From CBDDBU01 sp965226045 (GTDB lineage: Bacteria > Pseudomonadota > Alphaproteobacteria > VGEJ01), in the NCBI GenBank assembly GCA_965226045.1, contig CBDDBU010000020.1:1-64000 (forward strand): a stretch of DNA of 64,000 nucleotides, read 5' to 3'. The notes under the pieces were generated by a model, which had not been told where the DNA came from, did no database searches, and worked only from the letters and a program-made list of their open reading frames with translations. This document shows, in pieces, positions 36,272 through 44,767 of this stretch; the first letter of the stretch is position 1; every line of letters starts with the position of its first letter. The position numbers and the translations under genes were made by a program.

Positions 36272-37492
36272 CTAGCGGACGTAGAGGTGCACCTCTGGCG
36301 TCACCGCGTCGCCGCTGGTCGCCGCCGACAAGGAGACGCGGCTGGCCGGCAGCCCCATCTGGGTTAGCGCTCGTAACACGTTGCCCGCGTACTTCTTGGC
36401 CTTGGAGCCCCCGAGCGCGGCATCGGCGGCGCTTCCCCGGGCTGGCGCGACGGCGACCAGGTCAAAGAGCGCATCGGGCCGCCGTTCGATCGCCCGCGAC
36501 ACGGCGGTATACAGCGCCTGCTCGTAGGGCGGATCGGGTCGATCGAAGCGGATAACCACCAGCGGTCTACGATTGGCCACGGCGAAACTTCCGCCCGACC
36601 CCGCATCAGGGGCGCGGCTCGAAATCGGCGCGGCTGTCGTGAAGGCGCGGTTGGCGAGGCTCGGACCGAGGATCTCGCCGTTCTGAATCGCCAGCGACAG
36701 CGCGGTCAGCGTCGACCGCTCGCTCCCCACGTACGTGGTCTGGCGGCTGACATCCTCGCTCAGCTCGTTGAGCAGGCGGTCGATTTGGACGACCGTGCGA
36801 TTGGTCTCGTCCTCGAGAATGGCAAGCTGGCGGTGATCCTCGTCGATCGCGCCCGCCAGTCCATACGCCGCCCGCGCGCTCTCAAGCAGAAACGCGGCCA
36901 TCGCTGAATCGCTCGCGACCTTATTGGCGAGGGAGTTCATCGCCGTAATGTCCAGGCCGATACGGTCGAGCTCCACCTGCGCCGCGTTCCACTGCTGCAC
37001 GAGCACGGGATTACCCGGGGTGGTCCCCATCTGCAGCCGCGTGGTGATCGCCGCCACCGTGCCGTGGTAGCGCTGGGAGTTCTGCGCGGCGATGTTGCGG
37101 ATCTGTTGTAGTTCGCCGTTGCGCGTCACGATCTGCCCTTGCATCGCGCCGAGCTCGCCGCGCAACTGCTGGACCTTGCCGCCGACAAATGTGCCGGTCG
37201 ACACCGCCTGGGTCACCCGCGTCGGCTCAAAGGTAGTGGTGCCGAGCGCCGGCGGCTTGGCCATCGCCATGGCGTCGTCGGAGAATTCGACGTCGGCCGG
37301 CGCGATCCTAATCGATTCCGTCGCACCGGACGGCTCGCCCCCGGTTAACGACGGCCACAGAGAGTCCGAGGCGAACGAGCAGCCCGAAACCATAATCACA
37401 CCCGCGAGCGCGGCCAACCTGCCGCTCGCCCGCACGCTCTCGACCCGTCGTCGCGCCGAAGACGGCATCGGCACCCTGTTGCCCATTAGCAC
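36272..37492 (-). CDS. Predicted lipoprotein with helical domain, unknown function
   Basis: A 406-residue protein with a signal sequence ending in VSGCSFA (lipobox Cys near residue 38). The central region is Gln/Ala-rich and helical (GELGAMQGQIVTRNGELQQIRNIAAQN...), probably coiled-coil. The end (VVIRFDRPDPPYEQALYTAVSRAIERRPDALFDLVAVAP... GLPASRVSLSAATS...VHLYVR) looks like a compact OmpA-like or SPOR-type fold but without a match I can name. Envelope location is inferred. Confidence 0.65.
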   Translation of the reverse strand: MLMGNRVPMPSSARRRVESVRASGRLAALAGVIMVSGCSFASDSLWPSLTGGEPSGATESIRIAPADVEFSDDAMAMAKPPALGTTTFEPTRVTQAVSTGTFVGGKVQQLRGELGAMQGQIVTRNGELQQIRNIAAQNSQRYHGTVAAITTRLQMGTTPGNPVLVQQWNAAQVELDRIGLDITAMNSLANKVASDSAMAAFLLESARAAYGLAGAIDEDHRQLAILEDETNRTVVQIDRLLNELSEDVSRQTTYVGSERSTLTALSLAIQNGEILGPSLANRAFTTAAPISSRAPDAGSGGSFAVANRRPLVVIRFDRPDPPYEQALYTAVSRAIERRPDALFDLVAVAPARGSAADAALGGSKAKKYAGNVLRALTQMGLPASRVSLSAATSGDAVTPEVHLYVR

Positions 37493-37750
37493 TCTATCGT
37501 TGTGTCACGATTCCGACGCACTGGCCCCCCCCAACGCGCGCCAAATTTTGGCAGAGCTTTGGCAGAGTCTATGACGACTTAGGCGTGTTTCGTGAGATCG
37601 GCCGCAATCTTAGCGAATGGGCCCCAGGGGAACAAGCGTTTCCCCGCACGCCCCGCCTGGGTTTAGTTGGGCACAGCCAAGGACTCGATGCAGGCGTCCA
37701 GACCTTGCGCCGTCCCCGCGATCCGACTACGGTCCCGACCCCGCCCGTGG

Positions 37751-37827
37751 GCGCCCGTAGCTCAGCTGGATAGAGCACCAGACTACGAATCTGGGGGTCG
37801 GGAGTTCGAATCTCTCCGGGCGCGCCA
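37751..37827 (+). tRNA. tRNA-Arg (anticodon ACG)
   Basis: The acceptor stem GCGCCCG (37751-37757) pairs with CGGGCGC (37817-37823), followed by discriminator G and an encoded CCA. The anticodon loop CTACGAA carries ACG, flanked by a CAGA/TCTG stem. The T-loop TTCGAAT is standard. The 258 bases between it and the lipoprotein gene hold nothing else I recognise. A broken integrase follows directly. Confidence 0.95.
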
Positions 37828-37882
37828 CTTTTCAGCGGCCGTGCCGGCGGCAATGTGTAATTCCTGTGTAACCGTGTCAGGA

Positions 37883-38775
37883 TCAGGCGGGTTTCCGGAC
37901 CCTCGGATGTTCCACTACTGTTTCCTCATCCATCCGGTCTAGCGCCCGATCGATCGGCCGATCCTGACTGTGCGTGTAGCGCATGACCATCTCGGTGCTC
38001 TCCTGGCCGGAGAACTCCTGAACCGTCTTCACGTCGGCGCCAGCGGCGACGAGGCGAGTTATCGCAGTGTGCCGCAAGGTGTGCGGGGTCACCAACGCGG
38101 GGTCCAATTCGGCACGGACAACGCACCGCCGGAATGCTTTCACCATGCGATCGGCGTGTCCGGTCGCAGACATGGGGTTGAAAAATATCCAGCCGTCCGG
38201 GTCGGCGGCCATCTCCCTCTCGCGTTCCAAGATGACAATGATAGGGCGAGTTAGAGGCTGGCCCGCCATTTGCCACCCTTCACCCGAACGCGCAATCGGC
38301 GGCGGTACGAATCGAATCGCTCGAAACGAGCCGCCAACATCTCACTGTGACGAAGCGATGTGGCCAGCCCCATCTTGATGAACAACCAGATGTATGGGTT
38401 GCTGTCCTGCAATGCTGCGTCGAGCAGCGCGGCGTCCTCCGCCGGCGAGAGCACGAACATCCTGCGGCTTCGCTCGCGAGGGATTTTCACCGTCGGGAAC
38501 GGGTGAGTGATCACGCTCTCGGCCGCCAACAGCCGCCCCATTCGCCTGAACGTGGCGAGCGGGCGATTGACGGTCCCCTCTGCCACACCCCTTTCGCCGC
38601 AGTGCCGCTTGTACTTCTCGATGGTGAACCGAGTGATCTTCTCGGTCCGCATCGATCCGAAGTAGGGAACCAGGTGCAGTCGCAGGTGCTGCTCGCTGTT
38701 CTGATAGTCCCTGCCACCTGACTCGCGCAGCATGCTCAAGTAGAGATCGGCGGCGCCAGCAAACGACAGGTGCAC
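37883..38775 (-). pseudogene. Tyrosine recombinase/phage integrase, frameshifted
   Basis: Two overlapping pieces form an integrase: a SAM-like core-binding domain and first catalytic part (to RVRVKGGKWRASL, 38251-38775) and the second part with HTLRHTAITRLV and MVMRYTHS carrying the HxxR and the nucleophile Tyr (37883-38269). A one-base shift near 38260 separates them. It lies 55 bases from tRNA-Arg, the typical attachment position of an island; the N-terminus and any att repeat were not found. Confidence 0.85.
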
Positions 38776-38877
38776 CTTGCGGCCCCTGGGATTGAGATCA
38801 TGAATTTGGGTAACTTCTCTGGACGGGTTGTAAACACCGTATCCAACCTTGTTGCCGTGTCGCCAAGGCGCGGATTG

Positions 38878-40236
38878 TCACAGCAGGAAGAGCACGTAGA
38901 GCGCGGCGAGGAGGAGTTGGATCAAGGCGAAGGGAATCGCCGCCTTGACGAAGTCGGTGAAGGACAATCTCAGCTCGTATTTGTGGATGATGGTGACCGC
39001 GACCAGGGTCGAGGCCGAACCGATCGGCGTGATGTTGCCGCCGAGATTGGCCCCGAAGACGACCGCCCACCAGAAGGGCGAGTCGGGGGCCAAATTCATC
39101 CCGCCTAGGATTTTCGCCAGCATCGCCGCGAGCGGGATGTTGTCGGTCACCGAGCTCGCCGCCGCCGAGGCGACCATCAGCGCCGCCGGCCCCGCCACGT
39201 CGCCGAGCGCCAGGATCGGCTGCAGCAGGTCGCCGATCAGCTCCAGCACCAGCGCGTGCTCCATCATGTTGATGACGATGAACAGGCAACCGAAGAAGGC
39301 GAGCAGATCCCAGTCGATTGCTTGGTAGAAGCGGTCCGCCGTCGCTTTGTATCGGGTCAGCATGATCGCCGCGAAGGCCAGCGCCACGTAGCCGAGCCCG
39401 AGTTCCTTGATGTATGGCGTCACCGAGGCGCTCGCCATGGCGGCTATGAAAAGGCCCGTCATCGCTGCCCCGAACCAGAAGAAGCCGCGCGATTCGATCC
39501 CGTCGTTCTCGTCCAAGCCGGCGACGAGGCGGCGCGCCTCCGCCCGCGCCTCCTCGCTCGCCAGCGGCCGGATGTCGAAGAGCCGCACGCCAAGCCAGAT
39601 CGTCGCAGCTGTCGCCACCACGACATAGGGACTCGCCTTGACGAAGAATGTGACGAAGCTGATGCCGGCGGCGTTGCCGATGATGATGTTGGGCACCGAG
39701 GAGATCAGCGTCAGCAGTCCGCCGACGTTGGTCAGCAGCGCCTCGATCAGCAGAAAGCCCAGCAGCTTGTCCATCCGCCCGAGCTTGCCGAGCGAGACGC
39801 CCGAAAGCGTGCCGACGATGATCATCGCGGTGACGTTGTTGAGCACGGCCGAGAACACCACCGTCATGACGCCGTAGAAAATCAACAGGCGCAGCGGGTC
39901 GCCGCTCGAGAGCTTGGTGAGCTTGATGGCCATCCAGGTGAACAGGCCGGACTTGCTGGTGACGTCGACGAAGATCGAGGAGCCGAGGATGATCGCGATG
40001 ACCTCCCAGTCGACGCCCGGAATGTAGACCGGAAGCCGCACCTTGTGGCCCAGGATCGAGACCGTCTCGGGATGCACCAGCGCGAAGAACGAGGCCAGGA
40101 ACAACGCCACCACAGCGAACACGCCGACGATCACCGACTTCTTGGCGTGGATTTTCTCCTCGAGCGCGAGGCACAGGATCATCGCCGCCAGCATGACGGT
40201 GAAGATCGCGGTGACATGTCCCGGGACGTGGTCCAT
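38878..40236 (-). CDS. ArsB/NhaD-superfamily ion transporter
   Basis: A 452-residue polytopic membrane protein with about 11-12 hydrophobic segments. LNNVTAMIIVGTLSG, NVGGLLTLISSVPNIIIG, SVTDNIPLAAML and GANLGGNITPIGSAS are the twin motif regions typical of ion-transporter (NhaD/ArsB/CitM) proteins. Cation/proton antiport is likely but the substrate is not proven. The next gene, Usp-like, lies three bases upstream and may regulate it. Confidence 0.85.
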   Translation of the reverse strand: MDHVPGHVTAIFTVMLAAMILCLALEEKIHAKKSVIVGVFAVVALFLASFFALVHPETVSILGHKVRLPVYIPGVDWEVIAIILGSSIFVDVTSKSGLFTWMAIKLTKLSSGDPLRLLIFYGVMTVVFSAVLNNVTAMIIVGTLSGVSLGKLGRMDKLLGFLLIEALLTNVGGLLTLISSVPNIIIGNAAGISFVTFFVKASPYVVVATAATIWLGVRLFDIRPLASEEARAEARRLVAGLDENDGIESRGFFWFGAAMTGLFIAAMASASVTPYIKELGLGYVALAFAAIMLTRYKATADRFYQAIDWDLLAFFGCLFIVINMMEHALVLELIGDLLQPILALGDVAGPAALMVASAAASSVTDNIPLAAMLAKILGGMNLAPDSPFWWAVVFGANLGGNITPIGSASTLVAVTIIHKYELRLSFTDFVKAAIPFALIQLLLAALYVLFLL

Positions 40237-40239
40237 GGC

Positions 40240-41097
40240 TCAGAGCATCAGCAGCGGGATTTGCCTGAGCTCGACCGCCAGCGGATAGGCAAGGCCGTGC
40301 ATGGCGAGCTGGTCCTCGTCCTTGGCGTACATGACGAGGAGGTCGACCTCGTGCTCCTCGACCAGCCCCCTGTATTCCTTGATCCGGCGTCCCATGACGA
40401 CGATCTCCTCGATGGCGATGTCGAGCCCGGCCGCCTCGATCACCGCGCGGCAGGAACGGATGTAGTCATGCGGCTCCTTCAGGAGTTGCGCCTTGATGGT
40501 CTCGGCGGCCGTCTCGGTGTCGATCATCGAAATCTTCGAGATGACGTCCATATAGCGCTCGAAATGGGCCGCGCTCTCGACATGGGTCAGCCAGCAGGTT
40601 CCGCCCCGGGCGGTGAAGCCGAGCGCATGGTCGACCAGCCGGGCGTCGCCGACCAGGTGGTCGGTGATCGCCATGACGACGTTGGTGTCCTTGACGCTGT
40701 GGGGCAAGTCGCGATCGGCGTCGGGGTGGGGCAAGACCAGGATCGGCGTCGTCGTCGCCTGGGTCAGGACGTCGAGATGCTCGCCGAGGCTGTAGGGCCA
40801 GCGCCAGGCGTTGGAATGGAGATGCCGGTAGGTGACGACGAGGTCCGGCCGGTGCTCCTCGACCCGCTCCAGCAGCGCCTGCACGCTGCCGAAGGCGTTG
40901 CCGGCGAGCGGCGCCCAGACCGTCTCGTCGCCGTCGATTGCGGCGAGGAACCGGCGCGCCGCCTCGGTCAGGAGCGCCGCCTCCACCGCTTCCAGATCGG
41001 TCGCCACCAGGACGCGGTCGATCTTCAGGGGCGTGTGGGTATACGTCTCCTTGGCCGCCGCCCGAAACGTGGATTCGAACTGATCGAGTCGGGTCAT
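40240..41097 (-). CDS. Universal stress protein-like protein partnered with the transporter
   Basis: A 285-residue protein with two Usp-like halves: KIDRVLVATDLEAVE and TPILVLPHPD in the first, NVVMAITDHLVGDARLVDHAL and VDLLVMYAKDED...QIPLLML in the second. The usual GxxGxxG(S/T) ATP loop is not obvious, so nucleotide binding is doubtful. It is transcribed immediately before the NhaD-like gene. Confidence 0.72.
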   Translation of the reverse strand: MTRLDQFESTFRAAAKETYTHTPLKIDRVLVATDLEAVEAALLTEAARRFLAAIDGDETVWAPLAGNAFGSVQALLERVEEHRPDLVVTYRHLHSNAWRWPYSLGEHLDVLTQATTTPILVLPHPDADRDLPHSVKDTNVVMAITDHLVGDARLVDHALGFTARGGTCWLTHVESAAHFERYMDVISKISMIDTETAAETIKAQLLKEPHDYIRSCRAVIEAAGLDIAIEEIVVMGRRIKEYRGLVEEHEVDLLVMYAKDEDQLAMHGLAYPLAVELRQIPLLML

Positions 41098-41349
41098 CTC
41101 GCACCGCCCTGTTCGCCTCGCCGAGGGTGAGTCGAGACCATTCTACGCGCAGTTTCAGTTTGGTGGCACGCACCATGTCTTCAGGGCGCCGCGCACATCG
41201 GTCCGCCGCGGCCTCGCCATAAGCCGCCCTAGCAGCCTTGCTGCTGCTCCCAACGATCCCAACCCATGAGAGCCCTGCTCAAGAAATAGGCCAGGCCACC
41301 CTCGGAGACCTGATCGAGCACAACCGAGATCGCATCTCCGTCAATGCTC

Positions 41350-41747
41350 ATGATCTCTTGGGAGGCTTACGTCGAGGGGTTTCGCGGGAAGGACCGAGTG
41401 ATCCGGCTAGGTCCTTATGACGAAGCTCTCATCACCGCCCACTTATGTGCGGAAATGCACAACGGACAGGTCCTGGTCTTCGATGCTCAGGGGTGAGGTG
41501 ATCGCGGATCTGACTGTGTCGGGTTCATCACGACCGAGGACTTCAATGGGGATGGGCTCTCATCACCGCGAGCTGATTATCGAACATGGTGCCGGCGATA
41601 CTGGAATGCGGACTTACTGGGGTCGTGTCCCAGGACGTGGTGTAGGAGTTGTTGGAGCCTCACGACCGAGGACTTCAATGGGGATGGGGCGAACGAGCTG
41701 ATTATCGAACATGGTGCCGGCGATACTGGAATGCGGTACTGGGGTCG
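41350..41747 (+). pseudogene. Decayed FG-GAP/VCBS-repeat gene with internal tandem duplication
   Basis: Short frames read as FG-GAP-type sequence, especially TTEDFNGDGANELIIEHG followed by AGDTGMRYWG. Frameshifts and stops break it. A block of about 120-135 bases (ACCGAGGACTTCAATGGGG...) occurs twice, at about 41528-41660 and 41663-41783, with two small indels, and each block ends in the left end of IS256b. The 250 bases before 41350 hold no gene I recognise. Confidence 0.6.
41626..41661. repeat. Extra copy of the IS256b left end
   Basis: TGTCCCAGGACGTGGTGTAG and the following bases to 41661 repeat the true IS256b left end at 41748-41783, separated by a copy of the target sequence. No further IS sequence follows the first copy. 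It suggests an aborted or recombined insertion. Confidence 0.75.
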
Positions 41748-43174
41748 TGTCCCAGGACGTGGTGTAGGAGTTGTTGGAGCCTCGTAGCTGTGGGTACGTA
41801 GCGACCGCCGAGAGTCTGGCGTAGGCAAGCCGGCTATCCACAGCGGAGGCCATCGCGGTTCCGGTTTAGGGTTGGGCTAGTGCGAACCAACCTGACCCGA
41901 AGGAGAACCACGATGACCCAGGACATGATGACCCTACGCGCGCTTTTGGAGAAGAGCTCCGATGCCGATCTGCTTCGCGAGATGATCGGCTTCACGGCCG
42001 AGCGGCTGATGGCACTGGAGGTCGAGGGCCTGACCGGCGCCGCTCACGGCGAGCGCTCGGCGGATCGTATCACCCACCGCAACGGCTACCGCGACCGGTC
42101 CTGGGAGACCCGGGCCGGCACGGTCGAGTTGAAGATCCCGAAGCTGAGGAAGGGGAGCTACTTCCCCGGCTTCCTGGAGCCGCGGCGGATGGCCGAGAAG
42201 GCGCTGGCTGCGGTGATCCAGGAGGCCTACATCCAGGGCGTGTCGACCCGCTCGGTCGACGATCTGGTTCAGGCGATGGGGATGTCGGGCGTCTCCAAGA
42301 GCCAGGTCTCCAGGCTGTGCGGCGAGATCGACGATAAGGTCAACGGCTTCCTCGATCGACCGCTGGAGGGCGACTGGCCCTATCTGTGGCTGGATGCGAC
42401 TTATGTGAAGGTGCGCCAGACCGGACGCATCGTCTCGGTCGCGGTGACCGTGGCTGTGGCCGTCAACGACCAAGGCCGGCGTGAGATCCTGGGCATGGCG
42501 ATCGGCGCGTCGGAGGCCGAGACCTTCTGGACCGAGTTCCTGCGCTCGCTGGCCCGGCGCGGGCTGCGCGGCGTGAAGCTGGTGATCTCCGACGACCACA
42601 AGGGCCTGAAGGCCGCCGCGACCCGGATCCTCGGCGCCACCTGGCAAAGATGCCGCGTGCACTTCGCCCGCAACCTGCTGGCCCATGCCGGCCGCCAGGG
42701 TCGGCGCGTCGTCTCCGCCTTCGTCGCCACCGCCTTCGCCCAGGAGGACGCCGACAGCGCGAAGGTCCAGTGGCGTCAGGTCGCCGACCAGCTCAGGCCC
42801 AAGGTCCCCAAGCTGGCAGTTCTCATGGACGAAGCCGAGCACGACGTCCTCGCCTACATGAGCTTCCCCAAGGAGCACCGCCAGAAGTTGCATTCGACCA
42901 ACCCGATCGAACGGCTCCATGCCGAGGTCAAGCGCCGCACCAACGTCGTCGGCATCTTTCCCAACGAAGACGCCATCACACGGCTCGTCGGCGCCATCCT
43001 TCTCGAGCAGAACGACGAGTGGGCCGTCTCAAGGAGATACATGACGCTGGAATCAATCGCTCCGCTGGGCGATGGTGTCCCCATCACGCTGCCCACCGTG
43101 GCAGCCTGAACGTCCCGGCCCTACCCGCCGGGAGCCGCGTAGAGCGCAACGCTCTTACACCACCTGCCGGGACA
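41748..43174 (+). mobile_element. Second IS256-family element (IS256b)
   Basis: A 1,427-bp element with imperfect ends: left TGTCCCAGGACGTGGTGTAG, right complement TGTCCCGGCAGGTGGTGTAA. It carries one intact transposase unrelated at DNA level to IS256a. Left flank CTGGGGTCG and right flank ATTATCTTT show no target duplication. Confidence 0.85.
41913..43109 (+). CDS. IS256-family transposase (IS256b)
   Basis: A 398-residue DDE transposase. Key regions are WLDATYVKVR (first Asp), LVISDDHKGLKAA (second Asp) and LHSTNPIERLHAEVKRRTNVVGIFPNE (Glu). The ATG at 41913 follows AAGGAGAACCACG, a good ribosome-binding sequence. Intact. Confidence 0.95.
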   Translation: MTQDMMTLRALLEKSSDADLLREMIGFTAERLMALEVEGLTGAAHGERSADRITHRNGYRDRSWETRAGTVELKIPKLRKGSYFPGFLEPRRMAEKALAAVIQEAYIQGVSTRSVDDLVQAMGMSGVSKSQVSRLCGEIDDKVNGFLDRPLEGDWPYLWLDATYVKVRQTGRIVSVAVTVAVAVNDQGRREILGMAIGASEAETFWTEFLRSLARRGLRGVKLVISDDHKGLKAAATRILGATWQRCRVHFARNLLAHAGRQGRRVVSAFVATAFAQEDADSAKVQWRQVADQLRPKVPKLAVLMDEAEHDVLAYMSFPKEHRQKLHSTNPIERLHAEVKRRTNVVGIFPNEDAITRLVGAILLEQNDEWAVSRRYMTLESIAPLGDGVPITLPTVAA

Positions 43175-43444
43175 ATTATCTTTCATTACGGTCGAGAGTT
43201 CCGAGCCTGGACCCTTTACCTCTGCCGTCCAAACAGCATCTAACGGGAGCCTTATCTCAATAATTTTGGGGATACCATAAACCGTTTTGAATTTTCTGGT
43301 GGTCCTTTGGTCCTTGAATTTATCTATGGTGCAGAAGCTGGCAATCCCGAACTCAAGATCCAGATTTGACAGGCTTCTTCGTTGACCATTCTGTGGCGAC
43401 CGGGAGCTGCGAAGACCGGTTTTGGCTAAACCCGGCCGTGCCAC
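43175..43444 (-). pseudogene. AT-richer coding remnant of unknown family
   Basis: An open frame reading LDLEFGIASFCTIDKFKDQRTTRKFK... up to the IS256b end has ordinary amino acid composition and lower GC than its surroundings. It has no credible start and is cut by IS256b at 43174. I do not recognise it. The stretch 43445-43547 holds nothing I can identify. Confidence 0.3.
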
Positions 43445-43547
43445 CTAACCTGCGCTGACGACCGGTTACCCCCCAGGAGCCGACATTCCCGACCTGCCCA
43501 GCCGCTCCACGGACCGGCCACAAGCCCCTGACGGCGCGCCTGCGCGC

Positions 43548-43586
43548 TTGAACACAACCAGTACAATGCGGTATTATGTTACCGCA
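43548..43586 (+). promoter_or_regulatory. Promoter with palindromic operator of small RHH operon
   Basis: TTGAAC (43548-43553) and TATTAT (43572-43577) form a promoter with an 18-base spacer. A perfect inverted repeat TGCGGTA (43567-43573)/TACCGCA (43580-43586) with a 6-base centre covers the -10 box. The layout fits autorepression by the ribbon-helix-helix-like product just downstream; that link is inference. Confidence 0.65.
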
Positions 43587-43600
43587 CACAGGAGGCGCGG

Positions 43601-43762
43601 ATGGCCGAGGAGATCTTCACCGAGCACGTCCATTTCACGGTCCCCGAGGGCTGGCGTGCGGCCATCCACGATCAGGCCCGGCAGGACGGGCAGAAGGCGA
43701 GTGAGTGGTTGCGGAGTGCCATTCGGGAGCGCCTGCGTGAGGACGCCGATGGCCACCCTTGA
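43601..43762 (+). CDS. Small ribbon-helix-helix/Arc-like protein
   Basis: A 53-residue protein: strand EHVHFTVPEGW, helix RAAIHDQARQDGQ, turn KASEW, helix LRSAIRERLRED, the standard RHH plan. AGGAGG lies five bases before ATG 43601. It is preceded by a palindromic operator and overlaps the next gene by 14 bases, as in phage repressor or antitoxin operons. Which of these it is cannot be decided. Confidence 0.6.
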   Translation: MAEEIFTEHVHFTVPEGWRAAIHDQARQDGQKASEWLRSAIRERLREDADGHP

Positions 43763-44315
43763 CGACCTCTGCCGCACCTTTGCGCTAGCAATGGACCTCG
43801 ATGCCGCCAAGGTTGGTGGTTGGGCTGACACCCTGGCCGATGCCGGCAGGGTGACGCATGACAGGGTCACGGAGTCTGACGCGGCGGTGTTGCTGCTAGC
43901 CATCCTCAGTTCTGAGCGAGATGGCGACCTGGTGGAGGCGGCCGATGTCTTCGGCAGTCTCCCTTTGTGCGACGGTCAGCTAACGCTTGGCGCGGGCCTT
44001 GAATTGGCCATCAGCGAGTGCCCAGGCGCGGTCCAGCTGGCGGTTGGCGAAGTGGACACCCTGCCGTTTGATCAGCTTCTCACGGTCGTTGGCTCCCGGC
44101 TTGGGCCGGTCCCGCAGGCGCTGATCTTCGCGGCGCGCGACATCCAAGGCGGTGCATGTGGCCGGATCAGGTTTGTTGGCCCGTCAGTCATCGCCGCGTT
44201 GTCCGAGGTTTGCTGTGGGCCAGTCACCAAGCCGCACTTGCTCACCGAGGCGGCCCTCTCGCCGCTTCTCAATAGGAAAACGTCATCACCGGACAGAGCG
44301 CCGCCCCCTCACTAG
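43749..44315 (+). CDS. Unknown protein of small mobile operon
   Basis: A 188-residue protein, mainly acidic and helical, with no family I recognise. It overlaps the RHH-like gene by 14 bases and so is co-translated. The tail is poorly ordered (RKTSSPDRAPPPH). It is a candidate partner of the RHH protein, as phage accessory protein or toxin, but no toxin fold is visible. Confidence 0.5.
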   Translation: MATLDDLCRTFALAMDLDAAKVGGWADTLADAGRVTHDRVTESDAAVLLLAILSSERDGDLVEAADVFGSLPLCDGQLTLGAGLELAISECPGAVQLAVGEVDTLPFDQLLTVVGSRLGPVPQALIFAARDIQGGACGRIRFVGPSVIAALSEVCCGPVTKPHLLTEAALSPLLNRKTSSPDRAPPPH

Positions 44316-44342
44316 CAGCTCTGAGCCTGGGCTTGCTGGCTG

Positions 44343-44705
44343 GTGGCGCCAGAGGGGCACGCTAAGCTGCTCATCACGCTAACCACCCGCTGGCGCATCC
44401 GCTCCGACGAGCATCAGTGGATCGTGCAACGGCGGCTGGGCGGCGAGAAAGGCGGCCGGCGCGACTGGAAGCCGCAGGGCTACTTTAGGACCCTGTCAGG
44501 CGCCACCATCTACACCGCCGAGGCGATGATCCGAGCGGACGAAAGCCGTCCCGATCTCAGCACCCTCACCGATGTCTACGCCTCCATTAACTGCATGCGG
44601 GAGGCCATCGTAGCGGCCGTCAAGGAAGGCCTGGCTGAGCGCGACACAGCGCGACACAGCGGGGTCGAGCAAGCATCAGGTGAGACGGCCGCCCAGGCAG
44701 CCTGA
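44343..44705 (+). CDS. Phage/plasmid-type small protein
   Basis: A 120-residue protein with the WRIRSDEHQWIVQRRLG...KPQGYFRTLSGATIYTAEAMIRADE pattern seen in short prophage and plasmid proteins of unknown role. The start is GTG 44343. It follows the previous gene by 27 bases and ends 62 bases before IS256a copy 3. Confidence 0.5.
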   Translation: MAPEGHAKLLITLTTRWRIRSDEHQWIVQRRLGGEKGGRRDWKPQGYFRTLSGATIYTAEAMIRADESRPDLSTLTDVYASINCMREAIVAAVKEGLAERDTARHSGVEQASGETAAQAA

Positions 44706-44767
44706 TCACGGCTGGGCGGCCTTGGTCAGAAGCGGGACCTGCTCTCTCTCAGAGGCCTGATGTCGGG

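Noticed and set aside
39256..41130. A 624-codon open frame on the plus strand
   Set aside because: It is rich in His, Asp and Arg and lies exactly antisense to the NhaD-like and Usp-like genes, as expected of a shadow frame in GC-rich DNA.
41528..41783. CRISPR-like array
   Set aside because: Only two long units with FG-GAP coding content and an IS end; no short repeats with unique spacers. No CRISPR array or cas gene was seen anywhere in the window.
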